Positions 16,049-27,478 are shown, counted from the first letter of the stretch. The stretch: DNA of 64,000 nt from an alpha proteobacterium AAP81b (GCA_001295935.1 LJHX01000164.1:1-64000); one strand, 5' to 3'. Program-made: numbers and translations. The notes: a model not told the origin generated them from the letters alone.

Positions 16049-17638
16049 TTGGGCGGAAGCTATCCCCCGGCGGCAGCGCCGGGGATCGATCCGAAGCGGG
16101 ACCGGCTGGTCATCGTTGCCTCTTCGCTCGGCACCGTCTTCGAATGGTATGATTTCTTCCTCTACGGCATCCTGGCGTCGCTGCTCGGCAAGCTGTTCTT
16201 CACCACCGGCAATCCGACCTCGGAGCTGCTGTTTTCGCTGTTCGCCTTTGCCATCGGCTTCGTTTTCCGGCCGTTGGGCGCCGTGCTGTTCGGCTATTTC
16301 GGCGATCGCATCGGGCGGAAATACACCTTTCTCGTCACCATCTCGCTGATGGGCGGGGCGACCGCGGCGATCGGCATGCTGCCGACGGCCGCCGATATCG
16401 GCATCGCCGCGCCGATCCTGATGCTGTTGCTGCGCACCATCCAGGGGCTGGCGCTCGGCGGCGAATATGGCGGCGCCGCCATCTATGTCGCCGAGCACGC
16501 GCCGCCGGGCAAACGCGGCCTGCACACCAGCTGGATCCAGGTGTCGGTGCCGGCGGGGTTCCTGCTCTGCCTGGCGGTGGTGCTGGCGGCGCGCGGCGCG
16601 ATGAGCGAAGCCGATTTCAACGCCTGGGGCTGGCGGCTGCCCTTCCTTGCCAGCCTCGTCATGCTGTCGATCTCGCTCTACATCCGGCTGAAACTCGCCG
16701 AGAGTCCGGTGTTCCAGGCGATGAAGGCGGCAGGGATGACCGCGAGCAACCCGCTGCTCGAGAGCCTGCGCCACAAGGGCAATATCGGCCGGGTGCTGAC
16801 AGCGCTGTTCGGCGTCTCGGCCGGGCTGACGGTGGTCTATTACACCAGCCAGTTCGGCACGCTCTATTTCCTGCAAGGGACCGCGCGAATTCCCGAGACG
16901 CAGGCGCTGATCTATCTCGCCGTGGGGGCGGGGATCGCCGCGCCGGCCTATGTGCTGTCGGGGTGGCTGTCGGACAAGATCGGCCGCAAGCGGCTGCTGC
17001 TGATCGGCTATGCGGTGTCGATGGTGACGCTCTTCCCGATTTTCCACCTGATGGCCGATGGCGCCAATCCGCAGCTTGCGGAGGCGATCCGGGCGCGGCC
17101 GGTGACGGTCAGCCTGCCGCCGTGCGAATACAGCGTCTTCGCCAAGCCGACGACCGAATGCGGCAAGGCCCAGGCCTGGCTGGTCAAGCGCGGCATCAGT
17201 TACCGCAAGGTCGATGGCGCGGCGCTGGGGCTGACGGTGGGGGCGGAGCGGCTCGAGGGTTTCGATAGCGACGCCTGGGGCGCGGCGGTGCTGGCGGCGG
17301 GCTATCCCGACAAGGCCGATCCGGCGAGCGTGACGCACTGGAAGGTGGTGCTCGGCGTCGCGCTGATGGTCTTCCTGTCGGCGATCACCTACGGCCAGGT
17401 GGCGGCGATCCTGGTGGAAATGTTCCCGGCGCGCATCCGCTACACCTCGCTGTCGATCCCCTATCATATCGGCACGGGCTATTTCGGCGGGTTTCTGCCG
17501 CTGATCAGCCAGTATATCGTGGTTTCAACTGGCGATGCCTTTTCGGGGCTGTGGTACACGATCGTGGTGACGGCGATGGCGTTCGTGGTCAGCGCGATCG
17601 GGCTGCGCGATACGCGGGGGATCGATATCGCGGATTAG
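16049..17638 (+). CDS. MFS transporter, metabolite:H+ symporter (MHS) family
   Basis: About 529 aa from the TTG at 16049, which has GGGAGGG 5 nt upstream. The MHS signature is visible: TVFEWYDFFLYG in TM1, FRPLGAVLFGYFGDRIGRK at the TM2-TM3 loop, and GLALGGEYGGAAIYVAEHAP in TM5. It should import a small carboxylate or osmolyte with protons; the substrate is not readable. An extra segment of roughly 80 aa, rich in charged residues with two Cys, sits between late transmembrane helices. The longer frame from ATG 15884 would start inside the operator repeats and is rejected. Confidence 0.88.
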   Translation: MGGSYPPAAAPGIDPKRDRLVIVASSLGTVFEWYDFFLYGILASLLGKLFFTTGNPTSELLFSLFAFAIGFVFRPLGAVLFGYFGDRIGRKYTFLVTISLMGGATAAIGMLPTAADIGIAAPILMLLLRTIQGLALGGEYGGAAIYVAEHAPPGKRGLHTSWIQVSVPAGFLLCLAVVLAARGAMSEADFNAWGWRLPFLASLVMLSISLYIRLKLAESPVFQAMKAAGMTASNPLLESLRHKGNIGRVLTALFGVSAGLTVVYYTSQFGTLYFLQGTARIPETQALIYLAVGAGIAAPAYVLSGWLSDKIGRKRLLLIGYAVSMVTLFPIFHLMADGANPQLAEAIRARPVTVSLPPCEYSVFAKPTTECGKAQAWLVKRGISYRKVDGAALGLTVGAERLEGFDSDAWGAAVLAAGYPDKADPASVTHWKVVLGVALMVFLSAITYGQVAAILVEMFPARIRYTSLSIPYHIGTGYFGGFLPLISQYIVVSTGDAFSGLWYTIVVTAMAFVVSAIGLRDTRGIDIAD

Positions 17639-17645
17639 GCACTAG

Positions 17646-18143
17646 TCAGGTCGCGGCGAAGGCGGGGTGATAGGCAACGGCGCCGCTGGGCGAGACCTCG
17701 CCGAAGACTAGTCGCTGAAATAACCCTGCTGGAAAATCCCCATAGGTCAGCGTGGGATCGCTGGTGAAGCCGAAGCGGCGGTAATAGCGGGGGTCGCCGA
17801 GTACGACGCAGCCTGCGGCGCCCAGGGCTTTCAGTTGCGCCAGACCTTCGGTGATCAGCGCGCTGCCAATGCCGGAACCTTGCCACGTTGGCAGCACCGA
17901 CACCGGGCCGAGGCCGAACCAGTCGCCTTCGCTCGCGGCGATAGCGACCGGGGAGAAGGCGACATGACCAACGACCGTGTCGCCCTCGCAGGCGACGAGT
18001 GAAATCGTCAGCGCGTCGGCGTCGCGAAGCGCGGCGATGATCGCCGGCTCGGTGCCGGCGCTATGGGCAACGGCGGCGAAGGCGGCGCCCGCGGTGGCGG
18101 CGATCGCGGCATGATCGGCGGGAGTTTCGGCGCGGATGTGCAT
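17646..18143 (-). CDS. GNAT family N-acetyltransferase (YhbS-like)
   Basis: A 165-aa acetyl-CoA-dependent acetyltransferase. The N-terminus MHIRAETPADHAAI begins strand beta1, the acetyl-CoA loop is LPTWQGSGIGSALI (Q/RxxGxG/A type), and VVLGDPRYYRRFGF is characteristic of YhbS-like proteins. Substrate unknown. The frame is open upstream, but the start at 18143 matches the domain boundary. It converges on the transporter with only 7 nt between stops. Confidence 0.88.
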   Translation of the reverse strand: MHIRAETPADHAAIAATAGAAFAAVAHSAGTEPAIIAALRDADALTISLVACEGDTVVGHVAFSPVAIAASEGDWFGLGPVSVLPTWQGSGIGSALITEGLAQLKALGAAGCVVLGDPRYYRRFGFTSDPTLTYGDFPAGLFQRLVFGEVSPSGAVAYHPAFAAT

Positions 18144-18303
18144 CGTTTGGCTCGCTTGGGTCGACGGCGCGATGCTGCCATGGCGCCCACGGGCCGGGAA
18201 GTCGGATGTGGCGCGCGCGTGCCGCCGGGCCTGCCCAATCCGCAAGGGTGACGGCGAGGGCGGTCCTCTGTCACGGTGCCGTCAGCAGCGGGAGATTTGC
18301 GTC

Positions 18304-19452
18304 ATGGCCGGACCACTCAGCGGCATCAGGGTCGTCGACCTGTCGCAGATCGTTTCCGGGCCGATGGCGGCGGCGATCCTCGCTGAGCAGGGCGCCGAGG
18401 TCATCAAGGTCGAAAGCCCCGGCGGCGATCCGGTGCGGGTGCTGGGCCCGCGTAAGGGCGATCTTTCGGCGATGTTCATTGCCGTCAACCGCGGCAAGCG
18501 CGGGCTGTGCATCGACCTCAAGAGCCCCGCGGGCGATGCGGCGCTGGCGGCGCTGGTCGCGCGCGCCGATGTGCTCATCGAGAACTTCCGCCCCGGCACC
18601 CTTGACCGGCTGGGCTTTCCCTATGAACGCTGCGCGGCGCTCAACCCGGCGCTGGTGTTCGCGTCGATCACCGGCTTCGGCCCCGATGGGCCGTACAGCA
18701 ACATCCGCGTCTATGATCCCGTCATCCAGGCGATCTCGGGGCTGGCGGCCAGCCAGACCGACCTCAAGGGGGCGCCGTCGCTGGTGCGCTCGCTGATCGC
18801 CGACAAGACGACGGCGTTGACCGCGGCGCAGGCGATCACCGCGGCGCTGTTCCATCGCGAGCGGACGGGGCAGGGCCAGCGGCTCGATATCGCCATGCTC
18901 GACGCGACGGTCGCCTTCAACTGGCCCGATGTCATGTACAATCACGGTTTTCTCGACGACCCGCCGGCGCCGCAGCCCGAATATGGCGATCTCGGCCGGC
19001 TCTGGGCGGCGGCCGATGGCATGACCGCGGTCGGCTTCATGCAGGGCGCCGAATTCACCGCGATGATGCGCGCCGTCGGCCTCGACGATCTTGCCGGCGA
19101 TCCACGGCTGAAGGACGTCGCCGGGCGGATGGCATTGCGCGCCGAATGGGCGCCGCGGCTTGCCGAGGCGCTGGCGGCGACGCGGCTCGACGATCTGATG
19201 ACCGCCTTCATCCGCGAAGGCGCCGTCGGCGGCCGGGTGAATTCGCGCGCCGAGGTGGTTACCGATCCCCAGGTCGTCCACAATGATTTGATCGTCGAGG
19301 TCGATCACGGCAGGCATGGCCGGGTCCGCGGCGTGCGGCCGGCGGCGCGCTTTGCCGGCACGCCGGCGCGCGTCGCCGGGCCGGCGCCGCGGCTTGGCCA
19401 GCACAACGCCGAAATCCTTGCCGAACTGGGGCTTGGCGACGAAGCCTCATGA
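18304..19452 (+). CDS. CaiB/BaiF family CoA-transferase
   Basis: A 382-aa class III CoA-transferase, which moves CoA between carboxylic acids. Typical segments are GIRVVDLSQIVSGPMAA at the start, GAEVIKVESPGGDP, LIENFRPGTLDRLGF, and the C-terminal DPQVVHNDLIVEVDH. Full length for the family. ATG 18304 is chosen because the conserved N-terminal strand begins there and AGGGAG-like bases (GCGGGAG) lie 10 nt upstream. The substrates cannot be named, and no degradation genes lie beside it. Confidence 0.9.
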   Translation: MAGPLSGIRVVDLSQIVSGPMAAAILAEQGAEVIKVESPGGDPVRVLGPRKGDLSAMFIAVNRGKRGLCIDLKSPAGDAALAALVARADVLIENFRPGTLDRLGFPYERCAALNPALVFASITGFGPDGPYSNIRVYDPVIQAISGLAASQTDLKGAPSLVRSLIADKTTALTAAQAITAALFHRERTGQGQRLDIAMLDATVAFNWPDVMYNHGFLDDPPAPQPEYGDLGRLWAAADGMTAVGFMQGAEFTAMMRAVGLDDLAGDPRLKDVAGRMALRAEWAPRLAEALAATRLDDLMTAFIREGAVGGRVNSRAEVVTDPQVVHNDLIVEVDHGRHGRVRGVRPAARFAGTPARVAGPAPRLGQHNAEILAELGLGDEAS

Positions 19453-19580
19453 AATCCGGTAGTGCCAGCGGCCTCGCTATCCCCAGAAAATTTGCGGGGG
19501 GTAACGATTTTGGCGCGGCGGCACTCTAGGCGACGCCGCCTGCGGCCGTCATAGTCAGTCTGAGGACTCCGGTCCGATGC

Positions 19581-19610
19581 ATTGATGGCGTCCGCCACCC
19601 TTCCCATATG
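19581..19610 (+). promoter_or_regulatory. candidate heat-shock (sigma32-like) promoter of lon
   Basis: A TTGATG element (19582-19587) followed after 15 nt by CCCATATG (19603-19610) resembles the sigma32 pattern with a C-rich -10. It lies about 120 nt before the lon start within a 276-nt gap that shows nothing else. lon is heat-shock controlled in many bacteria. The match is partial, so this is tentative. Confidence 0.3.
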
Positions 19611-19728
19611 CGCCGTCGAAGCAATCGGCTCGCCTGACGGGAGCCGGCGGCGAAATTGCCTGCCGGCGCCTCACGGGCCGGCGGGCGTGACAGGGCCGGC
19701 GTTCCGCGCGCCGGCCGGGAGTATCGAA

Positions 19729-22119
<2,391 letters not shown>

Positions 22120-22123
22120 ACCC

Positions 22124-22158
22124 GACGCGCCCGCGGCGCAGGTCGCCGCGGGCGCGTC
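22124..22158 (+). terminator. hairpin after lon
   Basis: Perfect 14-bp arms (22124-22137 and 22145-22158, GACGCGCCCGCGGC and its complement) with a 7-nt loop, 5 nt after the lon stop. No T-run follows directly, so it may act as an mRNA-stabilising hairpin or a weak terminator. Confidence 0.5.
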
Positions 22159-22228
22159 GACAGGCCTTTGACTCCGCCGCGCCGCACGTCACCATGGGAA
22201 TTTCCACCCATGGGGGCCGCCCGAGTCG

Positions 22229-22516
22229 ATGAACAAGCAGGAGCTGGCGACCAGCGTCGCCGAAACCACCGGCGTCGGGCGCGTTGAAACGCTGCGCATC
22301 ATCGATGCGACGCTCGAAACCATCACCCATTGCCTGGCGCGCGGCGAGGAAGTGCGGCTGGTCGGCTTCGGCAATTTCGTTGCCGGCACCCGCAAGGCGA
22401 CGACCGGGCGCAACCCGCGCACCGGCGAGCCGATGGATCTGGCGGCATCGGTGGTGCCGAAGTTCCGCGTCGGCCGGAACTTGAAGGACGCCTGTAACGG
22501 CGTTGCCGAGGCCTGA
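22229..22516 (+). CDS. hup: HU family DNA-binding protein
   Basis: A 95-aa nucleoid protein that binds and bends DNA as a dimer. The family pattern is complete: MNKQELATSVAETTGV at the N-terminus, the turn GEEVRLVGFGNF, and the DNA-embracing arm with RNPRTGEPMDL. Full length. A TTGACT box (22168-22173) 50-60 nt upstream may be its -35, and a CCATGGG/CCCATGG hairpin (22192-22213) lies just before the start, so it may have its own promoter and structured leader besides any lon read-through. Confidence 0.96.
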   Translation: MNKQELATSVAETTGVGRVETLRIIDATLETITHCLARGEEVRLVGFGNFVAGTRKATTGRNPRTGEPMDLAASVVPKFRVGRNLKDACNGVAEA

Positions 22517-22520
22517 GCGA

Positions 22521-22964
22521 TCAGAAGGGCAGGGCGGCCCGGTCGGGTTCGACCCAATCGCGGCGCGCGGCGACGCTGAACAGCGTATCCTCGTGCCAAT
22601 ATCCCAGTGGCCAATCCGATCGCCCGAGAGGCCCGGCCAGCAGCGTGGCGAGAATTTCGGACAGCGGCGCGCCGGCGCCATCGGCGAGCGCGGCGCTGGC
22701 GGCGCGGATCGAGGCCAGGGTGATCGTTTCGTGATAGCCTTCGCTGTCGCTGTTCACCCCGCCGGTCGCTTCGTTATAGGCGCGGATGATCGCCGGCAGG
22801 TCGCGTGGCCCGTCGAAGCCCTGTTGCCAGCGCAGCAGCCACAGCGCCGCGGCGAAATGCCCGGCATGGGTCCATTCGGCCTTGGGCAGGCTGCGATCAA
22901 GCAGCCCCGCGGCGATGCGGGCGATCGCGGCGTCGGAAAGACTCGGTTCGGTCATCACGGCCAT
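22521..22964 (-). CDS. conserved hypothetical protein
   Basis: About 147 aa from the ATG at 22964 (an in-frame ATG at 22955 is equally possible; ribosome sites are weak for both). An all-helical look with AEWTHAGHFAAALWLLR, IIRAYNEATGGVNSDSEGYH and ETIT. I recall this pattern (H-x-A-H plus YNE...GYHET) from an uncharacterised bacterial family, so it is very likely a real gene, but I know no function. The clustered His residues could bind a metal. It ends 4 nt from the HU stop on the opposite strand. Confidence 0.75.
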   Translation of the reverse strand: MAVMTEPSLSDAAIARIAAGLLDRSLPKAEWTHAGHFAAALWLLRWQQGFDGPRDLPAIIRAYNEATGGVNSDSEGYHETITLASIRAASAALADGAGAPLSEILATLLAGPLGRSDWPLGYWHEDTLFSVAARRDWVEPDRAALPF

Positions 22965-23072
22965 GCACCGATTGGTGCGGAGTGCCGGCGCCAGCGTCAA
23001 CTCGGTAGATCGTCCAATATGGCACTTTCCTTACCGAATCTTGTATCGTGGCGACAGCGCCCGCCGGCGCCT

Positions 23073-23101
23073 TTGACTTCCCCGGGCGCAACGTCTAACC
23101 A
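23073..23101 (+). promoter_or_regulatory. promoter of tRNA-Val
   Basis: TTGACT (23073-23078), a 17-bp spacer and TAACCA (23096-23101), with the tRNA starting 19 nt further on. The GCCTTTGACT context recurs at 22163-22173 upstream of HU. Confidence 0.55.
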
Positions 23102-23119
23102 GCCGCTCCGCTTGGCGGC

Positions 23120-23194
23120 GGGCGCGTAGCTCAGCGGTAGAGCACTCCCTTCACACGGGAGGGGTCACAGGTTCAAACCCTGTCGCGCCCACCA
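23120..23194 (+). tRNA. tRNA-Val (anticodon CAC)
   Basis: A 75-nt cloverleaf with encoded CCA. The acceptor GGGCGCG pairs with CGCGCCC, the D-arm reads GCTC...GAGC, the anticodon loop is TTCACAC (anticodon CAC, codon GUG), and the T-arm has GGTTCAAACCC. All stems are intact. Confidence 0.97.
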
Positions 23195-23300
23195 GGCGGT
23201 ACTTGCCGAGCATTCGTCCTGGCTGCCGGCCCGATATTTCTCCCAGCCTTGCGTGCCGCCGCGTCCTGCGCTTGTGAGAGGGCGACGATTGGGAGAGACG

Positions 23301-25355
23301 ATGCGCGATTTCCTGCTGCTGGCGCTGTCGCTGGCCCTGGCAACGCCGGCGCTCGCAGCCGAGGACGAGATCATCGTCACCGGGCGCGGTCTCAGCGCGC
23401 CGCCCGGCACCGCCGCCTATGGCGCCGTCGTCATCCCGCGCGACCGGCTGACCAGCGAGGCGTCGGGCCGCATCGAGAATATCCTGCGCGACGTCGCCGG
23501 CTTCCAGCAATTCCGCCGCACCGACAGCCGCGCCGCCAATCCAACGAGCCAGGGCGCCACCCTGCGGGCGCTCGGTGGCAATGCCTCGTCGCGGGCGCTG
23601 GTGCTGCTCGACGGCGTTCCCCAGGCCGATCCCTTTGCCGGCTATATCGCCTGGAGCGCACTCGCCCCCGAGCGGCTGGGCTCGGTGCGCGTCACCCGCG
23701 GCGGCGGCATCGGGCCGTTCGGCGCCGGCGCCGTGGCGGGAACGATCGAGCTCGAAAGCGCCGGTATCGACGATCTGCCGCGCCTCGCCGGCCGCGCGCT
23801 CTATGGCAGCCGCGATTCGACCGAGCTCGCCGCCGGGCTCGCCACGCGGCTGGGGCAGGGGTTCGTCACCGTCGATGGCCGCTGGGATCGCGGCGATGGC
23901 TATGTCCTCATTCCCGCCACCCAGCGCGGGCGCAGCGATGTGCCGGCGGCCTATGATGCCTGGAGCCTGGGGCTGCGCGCCGTCGTGCCGATCGGCGGCG
24001 ACGCTGAGTTGCAGGCGCGCGCGCTGGTCTTCGACGACAATCGGTTGCGCGGCCAGATCGGCGCCGACAATCGCAGCCGGGGCGGCGATGCCGCGCTGCG
24101 GCTGCTCGCGCGCGGGCGCTGGGGCGTCGATGCGCTGGTCTATCTCCAGCTCCGCGACTTCGCCTCGGGGTTTCTCGCCACCAGCGCCGACCGCAACACG
24201 ACGACGCCGAGCCTCGACCAGTTCAAGACGCCGGCCTTCGGCCTCGGCGGCAAGCTCGAACTGCGCCCGCCGACGGGGCCGGACAATGTGCTGCGCTTCG
24301 GCGCCGACGCGCGCTACGCCGACGGCCGCACCAACGAGCTGTTCCGCTTTCAGGGCAGTGCCTTCACCCGCGTCCGCCGCGCCGGCGGCAGCACGCTGAC
24401 CGCCGGGCTGTTCGTCGAGGACGACCTGACCCTCGGCCGGCTGACCCTCACCGGCGGCGCGCGCGTTGATCGCTGGGAAATCAACGACGGTCGCCTCGAT
24501 GAGCAGGACATCGGCACCGGCACCCCCGTTCAGCTTGTCGCCTATCCCGATCGCGCCGGTTGGCGGCCGAGCTTTCGCGGCGGCGCGCTGTGGAAGCTGC
24601 CCAAGGGGCTCGATCTGCGCGTCGCCGGCTATTCGGGCTTCCGGCTGCCGACGCTGAACGAGCTCTACCGGCCGTTCCGCGTCGGCGCCGACGCCACTGC
24701 CGCCAATGCGGCGCTCGACCTCGAAAAACTCACCGGCGTCGAAGGCGGGATCGACTGGCGGCCGCTGTCGACCGTCCGCCTCAGCGTCACCGGCTTTCAC
24801 AACGAGCTGGCGGGTGCCATCGGCAACGCCACGATCGGGCGCGGGCCGGGGACTTTTCCGCAGGTCGGCTTCGTCGCCGCCGGCGGGGTGTTCCGCCAGC
24901 GGGTCAATTTCGATGCTGTCACGGTCACCGGGATCGAAGTCACCGCCATGGCACAGCGTGGGGCCTGGTCGCTCTCGGCTTCCTACGCCCATAGCGATGC
25001 GCGCGTGCGGGCGAGCGGCATCGCCGCCGGGCTCGACGGGCGGCGCCCCGCACAGACCCCGCAGGATCAGGCGAGCGCGACGCTGGCGTGGCGCATCCAG
25101 CGCGCCGATGCGGCGCTGTCGCTGCGCTATGCCGGGCCGCAGAACGAGGACGACCTCGGCGAGCGCCGCTTGCCCGAGGCGCTCACCGTCGATGCCAGCG
25201 CCTCGCTGGCGGTCGGGAAACACCTCCGGCTGATCGGCCGCGCCGAGAACATCTTCGACGAGCGCGTCGTTTCGGGGATCTCGTCGGCTGGCGTCATCGA
25301 TCTCGGGCTGCCGCGGACGCTGTGGATCGGCGTCGGGTTCGCCTTGCCGCGCTGA
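23301..25355 (+). CDS. TonB-dependent outer membrane receptor
   Basis: A 684-aa outer-membrane receptor with a Sec signal peptide (DFLLLALSLALATPALAAED). The plug domain follows: DEIIVTGRG as a TonB-box-like start, RIENILRDVAGFQQFRR, NASSRALVLLDGVPQ and ERLGSVRVTRGGG; the remainder is a beta-barrel ending in TLWIGVGFALPR. The ligand (siderophore, vitamin or other) cannot be read. ATG 23301 has GGGAGAG upstream. The stop TGA is followed 2 nt later by the start of a histidine kinase, a very tight coupling that suggests the kinase controls or senses uptake. Confidence 0.93.
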   Translation: MRDFLLLALSLALATPALAAEDEIIVTGRGLSAPPGTAAYGAVVIPRDRLTSEASGRIENILRDVAGFQQFRRTDSRAANPTSQGATLRALGGNASSRALVLLDGVPQADPFAGYIAWSALAPERLGSVRVTRGGGIGPFGAGAVAGTIELESAGIDDLPRLAGRALYGSRDSTELAAGLATRLGQGFVTVDGRWDRGDGYVLIPATQRGRSDVPAAYDAWSLGLRAVVPIGGDAELQARALVFDDNRLRGQIGADNRSRGGDAALRLLARGRWGVDALVYLQLRDFASGFLATSADRNTTTPSLDQFKTPAFGLGGKLELRPPTGPDNVLRFGADARYADGRTNELFRFQGSAFTRVRRAGGSTLTAGLFVEDDLTLGRLTLTGGARVDRWEINDGRLDEQDIGTGTPVQLVAYPDRAGWRPSFRGGALWKLPKGLDLRVAGYSGFRLPTLNELYRPFRVGADATAANAALDLEKLTGVEGGIDWRPLSTVRLSVTGFHNELAGAIGNATIGRGPGTFPQVGFVAAGGVFRQRVNFDAVTVTGIEVTAMAQRGAWSLSASYAHSDARVRASGIAAGLDGRRPAQTPQDQASATLAWRIQRADAALSLRYAGPQNEDDLGERRLPEALTVDASASLAVGKHLRLIGRAENIFDERVVSGISSAGVIDLGLPRTLWIGVGFALPR

Positions 25356-25357
25356 GG

Positions 25358-26746
25358 ATGACCCCGCGACCGCATCCGTCGCCGTCATGGTGGCAGGCGA
25401 TGCGCCGATCGACGACGCTGCACTTCATCGTGCTGCACCTGGTCGCCAGCCTGGTCACCGCGGGCGGCGTGTTGCTGTTTACCTGGGCGACGACGGATCG
25501 CCTGCTTGTCACCGAGCTTCAGGATATTGTCGCCACTGATCGTGATGCGCTGGTGGCGGCGCACGCCGGTGGCGGCGCCATCGCGGTGCGGCGCCGCATG
25601 CTCGAGCGCGGCGCCGCCGGGGGGCATCGCATTTTCCTGATCGTCGATCCGGGCGAGCAGGTCGTGACCGGCAATCTTTCCGGCTGGCCGGCAGCGCTCG
25701 GCGGGCGCGAGCGCTGGCAGGTACGGCGGCTGGCGTCCGCGGCGGGCGGCACGGCGCGTGGCTATGGCATTGCCACGGCGACGCTCGGCGATGGCGGGCG
25801 ACTGCTCGTCGGGCATGACCTCGACGATCTTGAACGACTGCAACGCCAGCTCGAGGCGGCAATGGCACTCGCGGCGCTGCTGGCGGTGCCCCTTGGCATC
25901 GGCATTGCTTTTCTGCTGACGAGATTGATGAACGCGCGAATTGGCGCCATCGCCGCCGTTGCCGCGCGGGTGGCGGCGGGCGACTTGTCGCGGCGGATCG
26001 CCACCCTGGACGGGCGCGATCCTTTCGACCGCCTCGGCACGGCGCTCAACGCCATGCTGGCGCGCATCGAATTGCTGATGACCGAGCTGTGGACGCTCGC
26101 CGACTCGCTGGCGCACGACCTGCGTTCGCCGCTGGGGCGTATCCGCAGCCGTGCCGAACGCCTGCTGGCGCGCGCCGACGACGAGGAGAGCCAGCACCTG
26201 CTTGTCGATCTGCTTGCCGAAACCGAAGCGCTGCTCAAGCTGCTGTCGGCGACGCTCGAGGTCAGCCGTGCCGAGGCAGGCGTCGGCCGCGACGGCTTCG
26301 AAGCGGTCGACCTCGCGGCGCTGGCCAGCGATCTTGCCGAAGTCTATGGCCCCGCCGCCGAGGATATCGGCATGCATCTCGATCTCGACCTGCCAGGGTC
26401 GGCGGTGACCATCGCCGGCAGCCCGCAGCTGCTGGCGCAGGCGCTCGCCAACCTCATCGAGAACGCCCTGCGCTACGGCCGCGCTGGCGGCTCGATCCGA
26501 CTGGCGGTGGCGGTGGCCCCCGACCATGCGACGCTGAGCGTTGCCGACCGCGGTCCCGGCATTCCGGCCGAGCGCCGCGCCGAGGCGCTGCGCAAGTTCG
26601 GGCGGCTCGATCCGGCGCGGTCGGAAGGCGGCGTCGGGCTGGGGCTGACGCTCGTCGCCGCGGTGGCGCGGCTGCACGGCGGCGCGCTGCGGCTCGAGGA
26701 CAATGCGCCGGGCCTGCGCGCGGTGCTGATCCTGGCGCGCGGCTGA
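25358..26746 (+). CDS. orphan sensor histidine kinase coupled to TonB receptor
   Basis: A 462-aa kinase. TM1 is about 23-45, a periplasmic loop of about 120 aa follows, TM2 is about 165-188, then a HAMP domain (190-240), the dimerisation helix LADSLAHDLRSPLGR with His253, N-box NLIENALRYG, DRGPGIP and GGVGLGLT. All catalytic motifs are intact. The frame extends back into the receptor gene, but ATG 25358, 2 nt after the receptor stop (TGAGGATG), begins a normal N-terminus. No response regulator lies on either side, which is unusual for this kinase class. Confidence 0.92.
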   Translation: MTPRPHPSPSWWQAMRRSTTLHFIVLHLVASLVTAGGVLLFTWATTDRLLVTELQDIVATDRDALVAAHAGGGAIAVRRRMLERGAAGGHRIFLIVDPGEQVVTGNLSGWPAALGGRERWQVRRLASAAGGTARGYGIATATLGDGGRLLVGHDLDDLERLQRQLEAAMALAALLAVPLGIGIAFLLTRLMNARIGAIAAVAARVAAGDLSRRIATLDGRDPFDRLGTALNAMLARIELLMTELWTLADSLAHDLRSPLGRIRSRAERLLARADDEESQHLLVDLLAETEALLKLLSATLEVSRAEAGVGRDGFEAVDLAALASDLAEVYGPAAEDIGMHLDLDLPGSAVTIAGSPQLLAQALANLIENALRYGRAGGSIRLAVAVAPDHATLSVADRGPGIPAERRAEALRKFGRLDPARSEGGVGLGLTLVAAVARLHGGALRLEDNAPGLRAVLILARG

Positions 26747-26878
26747 CGTCGCAGCCGCGGCGAACGCCGTTCCAATCGCTACCGTATCGGTGAACCGTGG
26801 CTGACAATTTCGTTCATGCAACCAAAATGTCACAACGCGCATTGAAGTCGCATCCGCTCACCACAAAGGAAGTGTGAA

Positions 26879-27457
26879 ATGCGAAGCCTGATGATCCCGC
26901 TGGCCGCCTTGGCCTTTACCGCCGCCGCGCCGGCCATGGCGCAATATCGCGACAACGATCCGCGCGATCGTGCCTATGTCGACCAGAATGAATTGCGCCG
27001 GGGCCGCCAGGAAGTCCGCGAACAGCGGCGCGATTACAACGAAGCGCTGCGCAATGGGGATCGGCGCGAAATCCGTGAAGAGCGGCGCGACCTGGTTCAG
27101 GCCAACCGCGAGTTGCGCCAGGATTCGCGCGACTGGCAGCGCGGCCGTCGCTACAGCTACAATCGTCCCGATCCGCGCTACAATGGCTATTATGCCGACA
27201 ATTACTATCGTGGCGGCGGCAATTATCGCCCGTACCGCCTCGGTGCCAACGACCGCGTCTATCGCGGCCGCGACGGGCGCTATTATTGCCGGCGCAACGA
27301 CGGCACCACCGGCCTGATTATCGGCGGCCTGTCGGGCGGCGTGCTCGGCAATGTCATCGCGCCGGGCGGTTCGAAGACGCTGGGCACGATCCTCGGCGGC
27401 GGTCTCGGCGCGGTGCTTGGCAACAGCATCGATCGCAACAACGTTACCTGCCGCTAA
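26879..27457 (+). CDS. secreted glycine-zipper (2TM) protein
   Basis: A 192-aa protein with a Sec signal peptide ending in APAMAQ. The mature part has three regions: an Arg/Glu-rich helical stretch (about 32-90), a Tyr/Asn/Arg-rich stretch (PDPRYNGYYADNYY), and a C-terminal glycine zipper GLIIGGLSGGVLGNVIAPGG...GTILGGGLGAVLGNSIDR of the 2TM type, followed by a Cys. Such proteins sit in the outer membrane or periplasm; the role is not established. AAAGGAAG lies 8 nt upstream of the ATG. An intrinsic terminator follows. Confidence 0.85.
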   Translation: MRSLMIPLAALAFTAAAPAMAQYRDNDPRDRAYVDQNELRRGRQEVREQRRDYNEALRNGDRREIREERRDLVQANRELRQDSRDWQRGRRYSYNRPDPRYNGYYADNYYRGGGNYRPYRLGANDRVYRGRDGRYYCRRNDGTTGLIIGGLSGGVLGNVIAPGGSKTLGTILGGGLGAVLGNSIDRNNVTCR

Positions 27458-27478
27458 CCCTCCACGCCTGGACGAAAC

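Noticed and set aside
22124-22158. Perfect hairpin after lon as a mobile repeat
   Set aside because: No second copy seen in the window; position right after the stop suggests a transcript-end structure.
26785-26815. EcfG-type general stress promoter before the glycine-zipper gene
   Set aside because: A GGTGAAC and CGTT pair is present, but the first half lacks GGAAC and the spacer is 15 nt instead of 16-17.
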